From an uncultured Phocaeicola sp. (GTDB taxonomy: Bacteria > Bacteroidota > Bacteroidia > Bacteroidales > Bacteroidaceae), in assembly GCA_944320815.1 (NCBI GenBank), contig CALUIZ010000031.1, positions 1-37,483 of the forward strand: a stretch of 37,483 nucleotides of DNA, written 5' to 3'. Position numbers and translations under genes: made by a program. A model generated the notes under the pieces. That model was not told where the DNA came from. It saw only the letters and a program-made list of their open reading frames with translations, and made no database searches. The stretch's first letter is position 1; each line of letters begins with the position of its first letter. Shown in pieces: positions 17,647-27,208 of this stretch.

Positions 17647-19284
17647 ATGAATCAAGAATTCGAGCTTATCGCCAAAACATTCCAGGGACTGGAAGAAGTG
17701 CTGGCACAGGAACTCACCGAACTGGGGGCAGGAAACATCGAAATCGGACGCCGCATGGTCTCGTTTACCGGAGACAAGGCCATGATGTACAGAGCAAACT
17801 TCTGTCTGCATACTGCCTTGCGCATTCTGAAACCTATCAAGCATTTTACCGCAACGACTCCCGATGAAGTGTACAATGTCATAAAAGATATCGCGTGGGA
17901 GGATTATCTGGACCCCACAAGCACGTTCGCTGTGGATGCGGTGGTCTACTCAGAAGTGTTCCGCCACTCCAAATTCGTGGCATACAAGGTAAAGGATGCC
18001 GTAGCCGACTATTTCCGGGAGAAGACAGGAAACCGTCCTTCCGTACGCATCAACAATCCTGACATCCAGCTTCATATACATATCGCCGAAGACCAGTGTA
18101 CACTGGCACTCGACAGTTCGGGCGAATCACTCCACCGCCGGGGATACCGCCAGGAGCAGGTAGAGGCACCGCTCAATGAAGTGCTGGCCGCAGGCATGAT
18201 TCTGCTCACGGGATGGAGAGGCGAATGCGACCTGATTGACCCGATGTGCGGGTCGGGCACAATTCCCATTGAAGCGGCTCTCATCGCACGCAACATCGCA
18301 CCCGGTGTGTTCCGCAAAGAATTCGGATTCGAGAAATGGAAGGACTTCGACAAGGAACTGTTCGATTCTATCTATAACGACGACTCGCAGGAACGTGAGT
18401 TCACACATAAGATTTATGGATACGACAACAGCATCAAGGCCATCGCCATCGCACAGCACAACGTGAAGGCGGCGGGCGCAGGAAAGGATATTGTACTGAA
18501 GGTGCAGCCGTTCCAGCAGTTTGAGCAACCGGAAGAAAAGAGCATCATCATTACAAACCCTCCCTACGGTGAACGTATCTCATCAGACGACCTGATGGGA
18601 CTCTATGAAATGATCGGCGAACGGCTGAAACATGCCTTTACCGGTAATGACGCATGGGTATTGAGCTATCGGGAAGAATGCTTCGATCAAATCGGATTGA
18701 AAGCCTCCGACAAAATCTCACTCTTCAACGGCGCATTGGAATGCCAGTTCAGACATTACCAGATGTTTGAAGGGAAATATAAGGAATACCGCTCGGAGAA
18801 TCCGGAAAAAGAATTCAAGGCCAGAAGGGAGGAAAAGCCGGTACGCAACCGCCACCACGGAGAAAAAGTGGAATATGGAAGAAGAGACGGAAGAGGGACT
18901 TCCGGCGATGGCCGCAGATTCAGAGATGATGAACGGAGACCCAGAAGGGACGACGAGTGGAAGCCGAGAAGGGACGATGAACGGAGACCTAGAAGAGACG
19001 ACGAGTGGAAACCGAGAAGGGATGATGAACGGAGGCCCAGAAGGGACGATGAGTGGAAGCCGAGAAAGGATGATGAACGAAACGATTTTCGTTTCCGCAG
19101 AGCCGGTGACGGAAAGGAGTTCACACGCGAACGCAGGAGCGGATTCAGACAGAGGAACGAATCTGAAGAAAATTCCCGCCCTTATGCCGACAAAAAAGAA
19201 CCCAAACAGGCCAAACGCTTCATGTACATGCACAAACGGCATGAACTGGACAAATCGGAGGACAAGAAAAATGAACAGAAATAA
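17647..19284 (+). CDS. THUMP-domain class I RNA methyltransferase (RlmL/YpsC-like) with repetitive charged tail
   Basis: This 545-residue cytoplasmic enzyme is predicted to methylate guanine-N2 in 23S rRNA from SAM, by likeness to the N-terminal half of RlmKL. The THUMP domain spans roughly residues 45-155. The methyltransferase domain has DPMCGSG at about 198 (SAM site) and NPPYGER at 304-310 (N6/N2-type catalytic motif). After residue 390 the protein becomes a highly charged Arg/Asp/Glu tail with a 16-residue repeat at 427-474, then a basic end. Such low-complexity tails often bind RNA. ATG 17647 follows the promoter. The 3' end overlaps the next gene by 14 bases. Confidence 0.88.
   Translation: MNQEFELIAKTFQGLEEVLAQELTELGAGNIEIGRRMVSFTGDKAMMYRANFCLHTALRILKPIKHFTATTPDEVYNVIKDIAWEDYLDPTSTFAVDAVVYSEVFRHSKFVAYKVKDAVADYFREKTGNRPSVRINNPDIQLHIHIAEDQCTLALDSSGESLHRRGYRQEQVEAPLNEVLAAGMILLTGWRGECDLIDPMCGSGTIPIEAALIARNIAPGVFRKEFGFEKWKDFDKELFDSIYNDDSQEREFTHKIYGYDNSIKAIAIAQHNVKAAGAGKDIVLKVQPFQQFEQPEEKSIIITNPPYGERISSDDLMGLYEMIGERLKHAFTGNDAWVLSYREECFDQIGLKASDKISLFNGALECQFRHYQMFEGKYKEYRSENPEKEFKARREEKPVRNRHHGEKVEYGRRDGRGTSGDGRRFRDDERRPRRDDEWKPRRDDERRPRRDDEWKPRRDDERRPRRDDEWKPRKDDERNDFRFRRAGDGKEFTRERRSGFRQRNESEENSRPYADKKEPKQAKRFMYMHKRHELDKSEDKKNEQK
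18925..19078 (+). repeat. 48-bp tandem repeat coding for the charged tail
   Basis: Three copies of a 48-bp unit (18925-18972, 18973-19020, 19021-19068) and a ten-base partial fourth encode DDERRPRRDDEWKPRR. Copies differ at a few mostly synonymous positions. Each unit itself looks like two related eight-residue halves (DDERRPRR and DDEWKPRR). Being a multiple of three, it leaves other frames and the opposite strand open, which explains long spurious ORFs here. Confidence 0.95.
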
Positions 19285-21574
19285 GATAAGACATACAATC
19301 CTTTGCTTGATTCTGCTTCTTATGCCAGCCGTAACCATATATTCCCAAAAAGCCTATACGCTGGAAGACGTGATTCCGGGAGGAAGCAATTACTTCAACC
19401 TCCGCCCGAAGAACATACCCGGACTTCAGTGGTGGGGTGACGTATGTGTGCGTGCCGATGTGGAAAACATCAGCAAAGTGGACATAAAGAACGGGAAAGA
19501 AACTGTATTGGTCACGCTTGACGAAGTGAACGACGCACTCCAGAATGGCGAGAAGCCTTATAAGACTGAATTCAAGTTCAAGCCGCTCCGCACACTGGGT
19601 TCCGCATCTATGCCCTGGGGGGACAGAAACGTAGTTGTGTTCCTAAACAAGGCTGAAACCGGAAACGGAAGCGAGGACTATATGTGCTGGTACGACTTCG
19701 GACAGAAGAAGATTGTCAACATGTTCCGCATCCAGAGTGAAGGAAAACAGCCTGCAAATCTCGACTTCTGCAAAGAAAACGGATATGTGGCCTACACCGT
19801 CGGACGCCATTTGTTTGTCGCAAACGAAGGGGACTTCTCCCGACAGATAAACAGGTCATGCATGGGATGTACGGAAGACCCGGAAAAGGATGTGGTCTAC
19901 GGACAAGCCGTACACCGCAACGAATTTGGTATATATAAAGGTACGTTCTGGAGTCCGAAAGGAACTTGTCTGGCCTTCTACCGCATGGACCAGAGTATGG
20001 TGACTGATTATCCGCAGGTGAATACGTCCACACGTATCGCTACACTGGAACCGGACAAATATCCGATGGCCGGAATGACGAGCCATAAGGTTACCGTCGG
20101 TATATATAATGTAAAGACCGGAAGGACTATCTATCTGCAAGCCGGAGACCCGACCGACCGTTACTTCACCAACATAAGCTGGTCGCCCGACGAGAAGCAT
20201 ATCTATGTCATCGAACTGAACCGTGACCAGAACCATGCACAGTTGGTAAGCTATAATGCCGCAACAGGCGAAAAGGAAAATGTTCTTTACGAAGAGGAAC
20301 ATCCGAAATACGTGGAACCGCAGCACCCAATCGTGTTCCTGCCCTGGGATGAGACAAAGTTCATCTATTGGAGCCAGCGAGACGGATTCCATCATCTGTA
20401 CCTCATGGACACCAAGGTGAAGACATATCCCGAACTCGAAAGGGGAAAGGACGAGGAAACCCTATTCCGCGAACACTTGAAGACGGTTCCGCTCACGCAA
20501 GGCGACTGGTTAGTGCAAGGCATCTTGGGCTTCAATGAAGAAAGGAAGGAAATCATCATCTCCAGTACGGAACTTTCCCCCCTCCAGAGCAACGTGTTCG
20601 CGCTGAACGTTAAGAACGGCAAACGCACCTTGATAGGAAGCGGCGAAGGAATCCACTCTGCGCAAGTATCCGCTGCGGGCAAATACATTATCGACAGCTA
20701 TACTTCCGCGAAAGTGGGAAGGAGCGTCAACATACTGCCTACCGACGGGAAGAAAGGCATCAACCTGCTCACCGCTACTGACCCGATGACGGAACAATAC
20801 AATCTGCCGGAAATTACCGTCGGTACCATCAAGGCTGCCGACGGGACTACAGACTTGTATTACCGCCTCATCAAACCGGTGAACTTCGACCCGAACAAGA
20901 AATATCCCGCCATCATCTATGTGTACGGAGGCCCTCACGCACAGATGATACACGACACGCGCTTCTACGATGCACGCGGATGGGACTTGTATATGGCCCA
21001 GAAGGGTTATGTGATGCTTACCGTTGACAGCCGGGGAAGCGACAACCGGGGAATCAGATTCGAAAACGCGACTTTCCGCCATCTCGGTGTGGAAGAGATG
21101 AAAGACCAGGTAAAGGGCGCGGAACTGCTGAAATCACTGCCCTATGTCGACGGCAACCGTATCGGTGTGCACGGCTGGAGCTTCGGAGGGTTCATGACCA
21201 CCAACCTGATGCTTACCTATCCCGACATCTTTAAGGTAGGTGTAGCCGGAGGACCGGTCATCGACTGGAAATATTATGAAGTGATGTATGGCGAACGTTA
21301 TATGGATACTCCGGAAACCAATCCGGAAGGCTATAAAGGTTCCGACCTGAAACAGAAAGCGGGCAACCTGAAGGGGCGGCTGGAAATCATCATCGGAGGA
21401 ACAGACCCGACATGCGTACCCCAGCACACCTATACGTTCCTGCGCGCATGTATCAACGCGGGCACTCATCCCGACCTGTTCATCTATCCGGAGGACGGAC
21501 ACAACATGGTGGGACGTGACCGGGTGCATCTGCATGAACATATCACACGCTATTTTGAGGACCACTTAAAGTGA
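19271..21574 (+). CDS. S9 family dipeptidyl peptidase (DPP IV type)
   Basis: This 767-residue exported serine peptidase has a signal peptide over about residues 1-25 (a long Leu/Ile-rich stretch ending IYSQ). It has a DPP IV N-terminal propeller domain (WSPKGTCLAFYRMDQ) and a C-terminal hydrolase domain. S637 in GWSFGG, D712 in GTDP and H744 in DGHNM form the triad. WSFGG followed by TTNLMLTYPD is typical of DPP IV. I chose ATG 19271, which overlaps the methyltransferase by 14 bases. The frame is open upstream to 18767 only because of the repeat tail, and no signal peptide would result. It probably digests proline-rich peptides in the periplasm. Confidence 0.92.
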   Translation: MNRNKIRHTILCLILLLMPAVTIYSQKAYTLEDVIPGGSNYFNLRPKNIPGLQWWGDVCVRADVENISKVDIKNGKETVLVTLDEVNDALQNGEKPYKTEFKFKPLRTLGSASMPWGDRNVVVFLNKAETGNGSEDYMCWYDFGQKKIVNMFRIQSEGKQPANLDFCKENGYVAYTVGRHLFVANEGDFSRQINRSCMGCTEDPEKDVVYGQAVHRNEFGIYKGTFWSPKGTCLAFYRMDQSMVTDYPQVNTSTRIATLEPDKYPMAGMTSHKVTVGIYNVKTGRTIYLQAGDPTDRYFTNISWSPDEKHIYVIELNRDQNHAQLVSYNAATGEKENVLYEEEHPKYVEPQHPIVFLPWDETKFIYWSQRDGFHHLYLMDTKVKTYPELERGKDEETLFREHLKTVPLTQGDWLVQGILGFNEERKEIIISSTELSPLQSNVFALNVKNGKRTLIGSGEGIHSAQVSAAGKYIIDSYTSAKVGRSVNILPTDGKKGINLLTATDPMTEQYNLPEITVGTIKAADGTTDLYYRLIKPVNFDPNKKYPAIIYVYGGPHAQMIHDTRFYDARGWDLYMAQKGYVMLTVDSRGSDNRGIRFENATFRHLGVEEMKDQVKGAELLKSLPYVDGNRIGVHGWSFGGFMTTNLMLTYPDIFKVGVAGGPVIDWKYYEVMYGERYMDTPETNPEGYKGSDLKQKAGNLKGRLEIIIGGTDPTCVPQHTYTFLRACINAGTHPDLFIYPEDGHNMVGRDRVHLHEHITRYFEDHLK

Positions 21575-21603
21575 TAACTTGAATATCAAAAAACAAACGA
21601 CAT

Positions 21604-22878
21604 ATGAAACTTTTACTCTTGGGCTCAGGCGGACGCGAACATGCGCTGGCATGGAAAATCGCCCAAAGCCCGAAAATCAAAAAGCTGTATATCGCTCCGG
21701 GAAATGCCGGAACAAGTGAAGCGGGCGAGAATGTACCCGTCAAAGCCAATGACTTCGACGCTATCCGTGCTTTCGTTCTTGACAAAGGCATCAACATGGT
21801 GGTAGTAGGACCGGAAGACCCGCTGGTGAAGGGTATATACGACTATTTCAAGAACGATGACGCACTGAAGGATATCCCTGTAATCGGTCCGTCAAAAGCG
21901 GGTGCCGTACTCGAAGGGAGCAAGGAGTTCGCAAAAGGATTCATGCAACGCCATCATATTCCGACAGCCGGGTACAAAAGTATCACCGCCGGAAACCTGG
22001 AAGAGGGGCTGGCCTTCCTCGAAACATTGCAGGCTCCTTATGTGCTGAAAGCTGACGGCCTGTGTGCAGGAAAGGGCGTGCTGATTCTTCCGACACTTGA
22101 AGAAGCCAAGAAAGAACTGAAAGAGATGCTGGGAGGAATGTTCGGTGACGCATCCGCAACGGTAGTGATTGAAGAATTCCTGAGCGGTATCGAATGTTCC
22201 GTATTTGTGCTGACTGACGGGAAAAGTTATAAGATTCTTCCTGAAGCAAAAGACTACAAACGTATCGGAGAAGGCGATAAGGGACTGAATACCGGAGGCA
22301 TGGGTTCCGTATCCCCCGTTCCGTTCGCCGACAAGGAATGGATGCAGAAGGTGGAGGACCGTATCATCCGTCCGACTGTGGAGGGACTGGCAGAAGAGGG
22401 TATCGACTACAAAGGCTTCATCTTTTTCGGCCTCATCAATGTGAAGGGAGACCCGATGGTAATTGAATACAATGTGCGCATGGGTGATCCTGAGACGGAA
22501 AGCGTCATGCTGCGCATCAAGAGCGATCTGGTTGACCTGTTCGAAGGAGTGGCTGCCGGGAATCTGGCGGAAAAGACACTGGAAATCGACCCGCGTTCAG
22601 CCGTATGTGTCATGCTCGTTTCAGGTGGCTATCCGGAAGCTTACGAAAAAGGATTCCCCATCAGCGGAATTGAAGAAGCCAAGGATGGAGGAAGCATCGT
22701 ATTCCATGCCGGCACTGCAATGAAAGACGGACAGGTAGTCACTTCCGGCGGACGCGTAATCGCAGTAAGCTCTTACGGAAACGACAAGGACGAAGCCCTG
22801 AAGAAATCATTCGAAAATGCCGGAAAAATCCACTTTGAGAAGAAATATTTCCGGTCTGACATCGGATTCGACCTGTAA
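21604..22878 (+). CDS. purD: Phosphoribosylamine-glycine ligase (GAR synthetase)
   Basis: This cytoplasmic ATP-grasp enzyme joins phosphoribosylamine and glycine using ATP, the second step of purine synthesis. The 424-residue length is standard. The N-terminal loop [18 protein letters not shown] near 70, the ATP-grasp segments [12 protein letters not shown] and [11 protein letters not shown], and the signature RMGDPETE near 292-299 are all present. It lies 29 bases after the S9 peptidase and nine before the next gene, in the middle of a functionally mixed operon. Confidence 0.97.
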   Translation: MKLLLLGSGGREHALAWKIAQSPKIKKLYIAPGNAGTSEAGENVPVKANDFDAIRAFVLDKGINMVVVGPEDPLVKGIYDYFKNDDALKDIPVIGPSKAGAVLEGSKEFAKGFMQRHHIPTAGYKSITAGNLEEGLAFLETLQAPYVLKADGLCAGKGVLILPTLEEAKKELKEMLGGMFGDASATVVIEEFLSGIECSVFVLTDGKSYKILPEAKDYKRIGEGDKGLNTGGMGSVSPVPFADKEWMQKVEDRIIRPTVEGLAEEGIDYKGFIFFGLINVKGDPMVIEYNVRMGDPETESVMLRIKSDLVDLFEGVAAGNLAEKTLEIDPRSAVCVMLVSGGYPEAYEKGFPISGIEEAKDGGSIVFHAGTAMKDGQVVTSGGRVIAVSSYGNDKDEALKKSFENAGKIHFEKKYFRSDIGFDL

Positions 22879-22887
22879 CGACTGATC

Positions 22888-23823
22888 ATGCCCGAAAAGA
22901 ACAGATTTCAATATCATCTGGCGACAGGGAAGGCACTTTTCCCTGCCGCCATCATTTCTTGTCTGGCCGTGACAGGAGTCAGCTTTCGGGGACTTACCGA
23001 CCTGCTCCCACTGATGGCCATAGGGCTGACAACCTATCTGCTCATCGAACTGAACACTTCTTTCTCGCTCATCCGCACACGCACCACGCTGCATGCCTCC
23101 CTATTTTTATTATTTTACGTAAGCTGCCCGTTTCTGCATACCTACTCACATGACATATGGATTACCCCACTATTCGTTGCCGGAATCTATTTCCTGTTCC
23201 AGAGCTACGAATCTCCATATGCTTCCACACCGGTGTTTCATTCCTTTCTCTGCCTCGGACTGGGAAGCATGATATTCCCATGGCTTCTGTATCTCATACC
23301 ATTCATCTATCTGTTCATGGTAAATCTGCGTTCGTTCAACGCGCGCACTTTCTTCGCAGGAATCATAGGGACGACTCTTCCCTACTGGTTTCTCCTGTGC
23401 TGGAATCTCTATACAGGAGAAGCTGAAAAGACATTCCAGCCCTTCATCCGGCTGGCCCATCCACCGGCCATCGGCTACGACACATTGTCTCTGTCCCAAA
23501 TCGTCACCATCGGGACACTGACAGTCCTCACTGCCATCTGCAGCATACAAGTCGTCATGCAAGGATATAAAGACAAAGTGCAGACACGCATCATGCTTCG
23601 GATTATAATCATGGCAGGAGTCATATCCGTCGTGCTTGCCGCATTGCTTCCCTCCCATATCAATGCGGCGGTTACAATGCTGCTGGTAGTGTATGCCATC
23701 ATGGGCGGACATCTGTTCGCCCTCACTTTCAACAGATTCACCGGTATCCTTTCATGGGCAACCTTGGGGATATGGTTTCTTGTCACTTCATTCAACCTAT
23801 GGACGGATTCATTCAATTTCTGA
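22888..23823 (+). CDS. Polytopic membrane protein of unknown function
   Basis: I do not recognise this 311-residue protein. It consists almost entirely of hydrophobic segments, about eight or nine helices, with short loops and a basic N-terminus (MPEKNRF). The pattern FPWLLYLIPFIYLFMVNLRSFNARTFFAGIIG in the middle, with a charged NLRSF loop, recurs in Bacteroidetes membrane proteins placed beside purD, as far as I can recall, but no activity is known to me. The start is nine bases after purD and its 3' end overlaps the YqaA-like gene by 25 bases, so it is translated within the operon. No transporter or enzyme motif is visible. Confidence 0.7.
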   Translation: MPEKNRFQYHLATGKALFPAAIISCLAVTGVSFRGLTDLLPLMAIGLTTYLLIELNTSFSLIRTRTTLHASLFLLFYVSCPFLHTYSHDIWITPLFVAGIYFLFQSYESPYASTPVFHSFLCLGLGSMIFPWLLYLIPFIYLFMVNLRSFNARTFFAGIIGTTLPYWFLLCWNLYTGEAEKTFQPFIRLAHPPAIGYDTLSLSQIVTIGTLTVLTAICSIQVVMQGYKDKVQTRIMLRIIIMAGVISVVLAALLPSHINAAVTMLLVVYAIMGGHLFALTFNRFTGILSWATLGIWFLVTSFNLWTDSFNF

Positions 23824-24263
23824 TTGACTGGGGATACGGAGGGATGTTTCTCTCAGCCTTTCTCGCCGGTACAGTGCTGCCGTTCAGTTCGGAAGTGGTG
23901 CTGCTGGCCTGTGTGGCGTTAGGACTTGACCCCATACTTTCCACCCTGTCGACGACCCTCGGGAACGTATTGGGCGGACTTACATGCTATTGGATAGGCA
24001 GACTGGGCAAAATGGAATGGATAGAAAAATATTTTCGGGTAGACAAGAAACAACTGGACAAGGCCGCAAGGTTCATCCACGGGAAAGGCTCGTGGATGGC
24101 CCTGTTCTCCTTTCTGCCCGTCATAGGCGACGCACTCCTTATCGCGCTCGGCCTGATGAAAGCCAACGTATGGATTGTATCGGCCGCTATGAGCATCGGG
24201 AAGCTGGCACGCTACGCGATCATTGTCATGACCGCTCTCGGAACCATACAACTTATTAACTGA
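23799..24263 (+). CDS. YqaA/DedA-type VTT-domain membrane protein
   Basis: This 154-residue inner-membrane protein belongs to the VTT (SNARE-associated/DedA) superfamily, whose members move or handle lipids and support proton-driven homeostasis. The N-terminal re-entrant loop LPFSSEVVLLACVALG and the central FSFLPVIGDALLIALGLMK are typical of the short YqaA branch. The chosen ATG 23799 gives a normal start MDGFIQFLIDWGYGGMF. An earlier in-frame start at 23754 would overlap the upstream gene by a further 45 bases. It has 4-5 predicted helices. Confidence 0.82.
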   Translation: MDGFIQFLIDWGYGGMFLSAFLAGTVLPFSSEVVLLACVALGLDPILSTLSTTLGNVLGGLTCYWIGRLGKMEWIEKYFRVDKKQLDKAARFIHGKGSWMALFSFLPVIGDALLIALGLMKANVWIVSAAMSIGKLARYAIIVMTALGTIQLIN

Positions 24264-24269
24264 CTTATT

Positions 24270-24938
24270 ATGCTACAGATAGAAAAGACAGCCGACGGAA
24301 GCAACACCTTGTTCGTCCCTGAACTGGATGAGCATTACCACTCGACAAAAGGAGCACTCACGGAATCGGAACACATTTTCATCCAGACAGGACTGAGGCA
24401 TTGTCCGCTACAGGAGATACACGTACTGGAAATCGGTTTCGGTACAGGACTCAATGCTTTCCTCACTCTGTTGGAAGCCGAGAAGACGGCATGTGACATC
24501 CATTATACCTCCATCGAACGTTATCCGCTGGATGAAACCATCGTGAAAGAACTGCATTATCCGGAACTCATCGCACCGGCACAGGCAGAAATGTTTCATG
24601 CGCTCCATCAGGCAGCATGGAATCTCCCCCAGGAAGTCACCCCTCACTTCACCCTGTTGAAAATAGAAGGAGACTTCACCCGGTTCAAGTTCAGGGAGAA
24701 ATATAATGTAGTCTATTTCGACGCTTTTGCCCCGGAGAAACAGCCGGAAATGTGGAACCAGAAACTTTTCGACAGTCTCCACTCTATAATGAATACCGGA
24801 GGAATCCTCACCACCTATTGCGCAAAAGGGACCGTACGCCGCATGCTGCAAACCTCCGGATTCCGGGTAGAGCGGCTGCCCGGACCGCCGGGAGGAAAAC
24901 GGGAAATTCTCAGAGCAACAAAAGAAACCAACCGATAA
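24270..24938 (+). CDS. mnmD: tRNA (5-methylaminomethyl-2-thiouridine)-methyltransferase
   Basis: This 222-residue SAM-dependent enzyme matches the MnmD half of MnmC (DUF752), acting on the wobble uridine U34 of certain tRNAs in the last methylation step to mnm5s2U. The SAM loop is EIGFGTGLNAF near 51-61. The family hallmark DAFAPEKQPEMW is near 151-162. No FAD-dependent MnmC oxidase domain is fused, as in other stand-alone MnmD proteins. Start six bases after the YqaA-like gene; ten bases before the antiporter. Confidence 0.9.
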   Translation: MLQIEKTADGSNTLFVPELDEHYHSTKGALTESEHIFIQTGLRHCPLQEIHVLEIGFGTGLNAFLTLLEAEKTACDIHYTSIERYPLDETIVKELHYPELIAPAQAEMFHALHQAAWNLPQEVTPHFTLLKIEGDFTRFKFREKYNVVYFDAFAPEKQPEMWNQKLFDSLHSIMNTGGILTTYCAKGTVRRMLQTSGFRVERLPGPPGGKREILRATKETNR

Positions 24939-24948
24939 AACAACTCAA

Positions 24949-27183
24949 ATGTCAGAACTAGCACCATTGATTTCAGATTTAGGGACCATACTGATTGTGG
25001 CGGGATGCGTCACGATTCTTTTCAAATGGCTCAAACAACCCGTCATTCTAGGGTACATCGTGGCCGGATTCATTACCGGACCGGCCGTCAGTTTCCTTCC
25101 CAGTGTCACCGACACCGCCAACATCAAAATATGGGCAGACATCGGTGTCATTTTCCTGCTGTTCGCAATGGGACTCGAATTCTCATTCCGCAAACTCCTC
25201 AACGTGGGGCTGAGCGCATTCATAGCCACCCTCACCATCGTGACCGGAATGATGTTTCTTGGCTATACAGCCGGAAATGCGATGGGATTCACCCACATCA
25301 CCAGCCTGTTTCTGGGGGGCATGCTCTCCATGTCGTCCACCGCAATCGTGTTCAAGGCATTCAACGACATGAATCTGCTCCAGCAGAAATTTACCGGCAT
25401 CGTACTAGGCGTGCTGGTTGTCGAGGATCTGATAGGGGTCATCATGCTGGTGGTGCTGTCCACTCTGGCTGCCAGCCAACATTTTGAAGGGACAGCCCTT
25501 CTGGGAAGCCTGCTGAAGCTGATCGGATTCCTTATCTTCTGGTCCGCGCTGGGCATTTATCTCCTCCCCACACTGATGAAAAAGATACGCCATCTTATCA
25601 GCGACGAGATTCTGTTGATCGTATCATTGGGCCTTTGCCTGTTGATGGTCATGATTGCAGTCCGCGCGGGCTTCTCTTCCGCTTTGGGAGCCTTCGTAAT
25701 GGGCTCACTGCTGGCAGAGACCATTGAAAGCGAGAAGATAAGTCGCGTGGTACAACCGGTCAAGGATCTGTTCGCGGCCATTTTCTTCGTATCGGTGGGC
25801 ATGATGATTGACCCGAGCGTCATCGCCGGATACATCATACCGATTATCATCCTCACCCTGCTCGTGCTGATGGGACAATCCTTCTTCGGTACTGTCGGCA
25901 TCCTGCTTTCGGGACAGCCGCTGAAAGTGGCAATGCAATCAGGGTTCTCACTAACTCAAGTAGGCGAGTTCGCCTTCATCATCGCCTCGCTGGGTGTAAG
26001 CTTGAATGTGACCGACAGCCACCTGTATCCCATCATCGTGGCCGTATCCGTAATAACCACCTTCTTTACGCCCTATATGATCCGGCTGTCGGAACCTGCC
26101 TATAACGTAATCGAACGTCATATCCCGGGATGGTTCAGTCAGCTTCTGGCGCGATATGCCTCCGGTTCCATGTCTGTACGCCACGAGAACGACTGGCACA
26201 GGCTTCTGAAAAGCGTGTTTACAGGGATAGCCATCTATCTGACCATCTGCATCGTGTTCATTGCGCTGTTTTTCTCGCAGTTGCATCCTTTCATTATGGA
26301 AAGGCTGCCGGGCATATACGGCACCCTGGCCAGCGGAGCAATCATATTTTCCGTCATTTCTCCCCTGCTGTGGGCCATCATCACAAGGAAGAACCACTCG
26401 CCCGAATTCCAGAATCTGTGGCGTGACAACCGCTTCAACCGTGGCGCACTGGTTTCGCTCATACTCGTCAAGGTGCTGCTATGTGTCGTTATCCTGATGA
26501 GTATCGTGACCCGACTGTTCAATGTGGCTTCCGGTGCGGCACTCATCGTGGCTTCGGCCATCATCGCCAGCTTCTACTTCTCAAAGCGTCTCCGCAAACG
26601 GGCGTCCATGATAGAGGAACGGTTCAACGAAAACTTCCAGGGCTCGGATGAAAAAGAAGAGCACACCCGCCTTGTCAAGTCCCAACTGGAAGGAAGCAGC
26701 GCACTGTCCAATCTGCATACGGCCGATTTCATCGTGTCGCCGGACGCGCACGATGCCGGGAAGACTCTGGAAGAGATTGCTCCCCGCAACAGATTCCATG
26801 TGAACATCATCTCTATTCTCCGGGGTGAGAGAGAAATAAACATCCCCCGAGGGAAAGAGCCCATCTACCCCTACGACAGAATTACAGCCGTAGGGACAGA
26901 CGATGACCTGAAGCTTTTCGGACAAGCACTGAACGAAAAAGAGCCACTGAATCCAGACGCTTCTTCCGGACAGACGCACATGAGCATCAAGAACATTTGT
27001 CTTGAAGCCGATTCACCGCTGATGAGCAAGAAAATACGGAACATGAAGGCACGCGACTTCATCATCCTCGGCATAGAAAGAGAGCGGGAAATCATAATGA
27101 ACCCCGGACCGGATACCGTATTCCGGCCTAAAGACATCGTATGGATTGTAGGAAAACCGGGAACTGAAAAAGCGTTCATCTGA
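24949..27183 (+). CDS. CPA2 cation:proton antiporter with two C-terminal TrkA-C domains
   Basis: This 744-residue inner-membrane protein is of the Kef/YbaL-like monovalent cation:proton antiporter type. The transporter domain spans about residues 10-390 with roughly 12 helices, including GYIVAGFITGP, GLEFSF and VEDLIGVI. A second hydrophobic block of four helices (about 420-550) precedes the cytoplasmic tail. Two RCK-C/TrkA-C-like domains, about 585-660 and 680-744, could sense ligand. It likely exports K+ or Na+ in exchange for protons. Spacing to the neighbours (10 and 25 bases) suggests the same transcript. Confidence 0.9.
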   Translation: MSELAPLISDLGTILIVAGCVTILFKWLKQPVILGYIVAGFITGPAVSFLPSVTDTANIKIWADIGVIFLLFAMGLEFSFRKLLNVGLSAFIATLTIVTGMMFLGYTAGNAMGFTHITSLFLGGMLSMSSTAIVFKAFNDMNLLQQKFTGIVLGVLVVEDLIGVIMLVVLSTLAASQHFEGTALLGSLLKLIGFLIFWSALGIYLLPTLMKKIRHLISDEILLIVSLGLCLLMVMIAVRAGFSSALGAFVMGSLLAETIESEKISRVVQPVKDLFAAIFFVSVGMMIDPSVIAGYIIPIIILTLLVLMGQSFFGTVGILLSGQPLKVAMQSGFSLTQVGEFAFIIASLGVSLNVTDSHLYPIIVAVSVITTFFTPYMIRLSEPAYNVIERHIPGWFSQLLARYASGSMSVRHENDWHRLLKSVFTGIAIYLTICIVFIALFFSQLHPFIMERLPGIYGTLASGAIIFSVISPLLWAIITRKNHSPEFQNLWRDNRFNRGALVSLILVKVLLCVVILMSIVTRLFNVASGAALIVASAIIASFYFSKRLRKRASMIEERFNENFQGSDEKEEHTRLVKSQLEGSSALSNLHTADFIVSPDAHDAGKTLEEIAPRNRFHVNIISILRGEREINIPRGKEPIYPYDRITAVGTDDDLKLFGQALNEKEPLNPDASSGQTHMSIKNICLEADSPLMSKKIRNMKARDFIILGIEREREIIMNPGPDTVFRPKDIVWIVGKPGTEKAFI

Positions 27184-27208
27184 AAACTGAACAAAAGACA
27201 AGAGAATC

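Noticed and set aside
18925..19078. Possible CRISPR or minisatellite array
   Set aside because: Repeats are contiguous, without spacers, and are a multiple of three inside a coding frame; it is a protein repeat.
18767..19270. Upstream extension of the second S9 peptidase frame
   Set aside because: It reads the charged repeat tail of the methyltransferase in another frame. The signal peptide begins at ATG 19271, so the extension is not coding.
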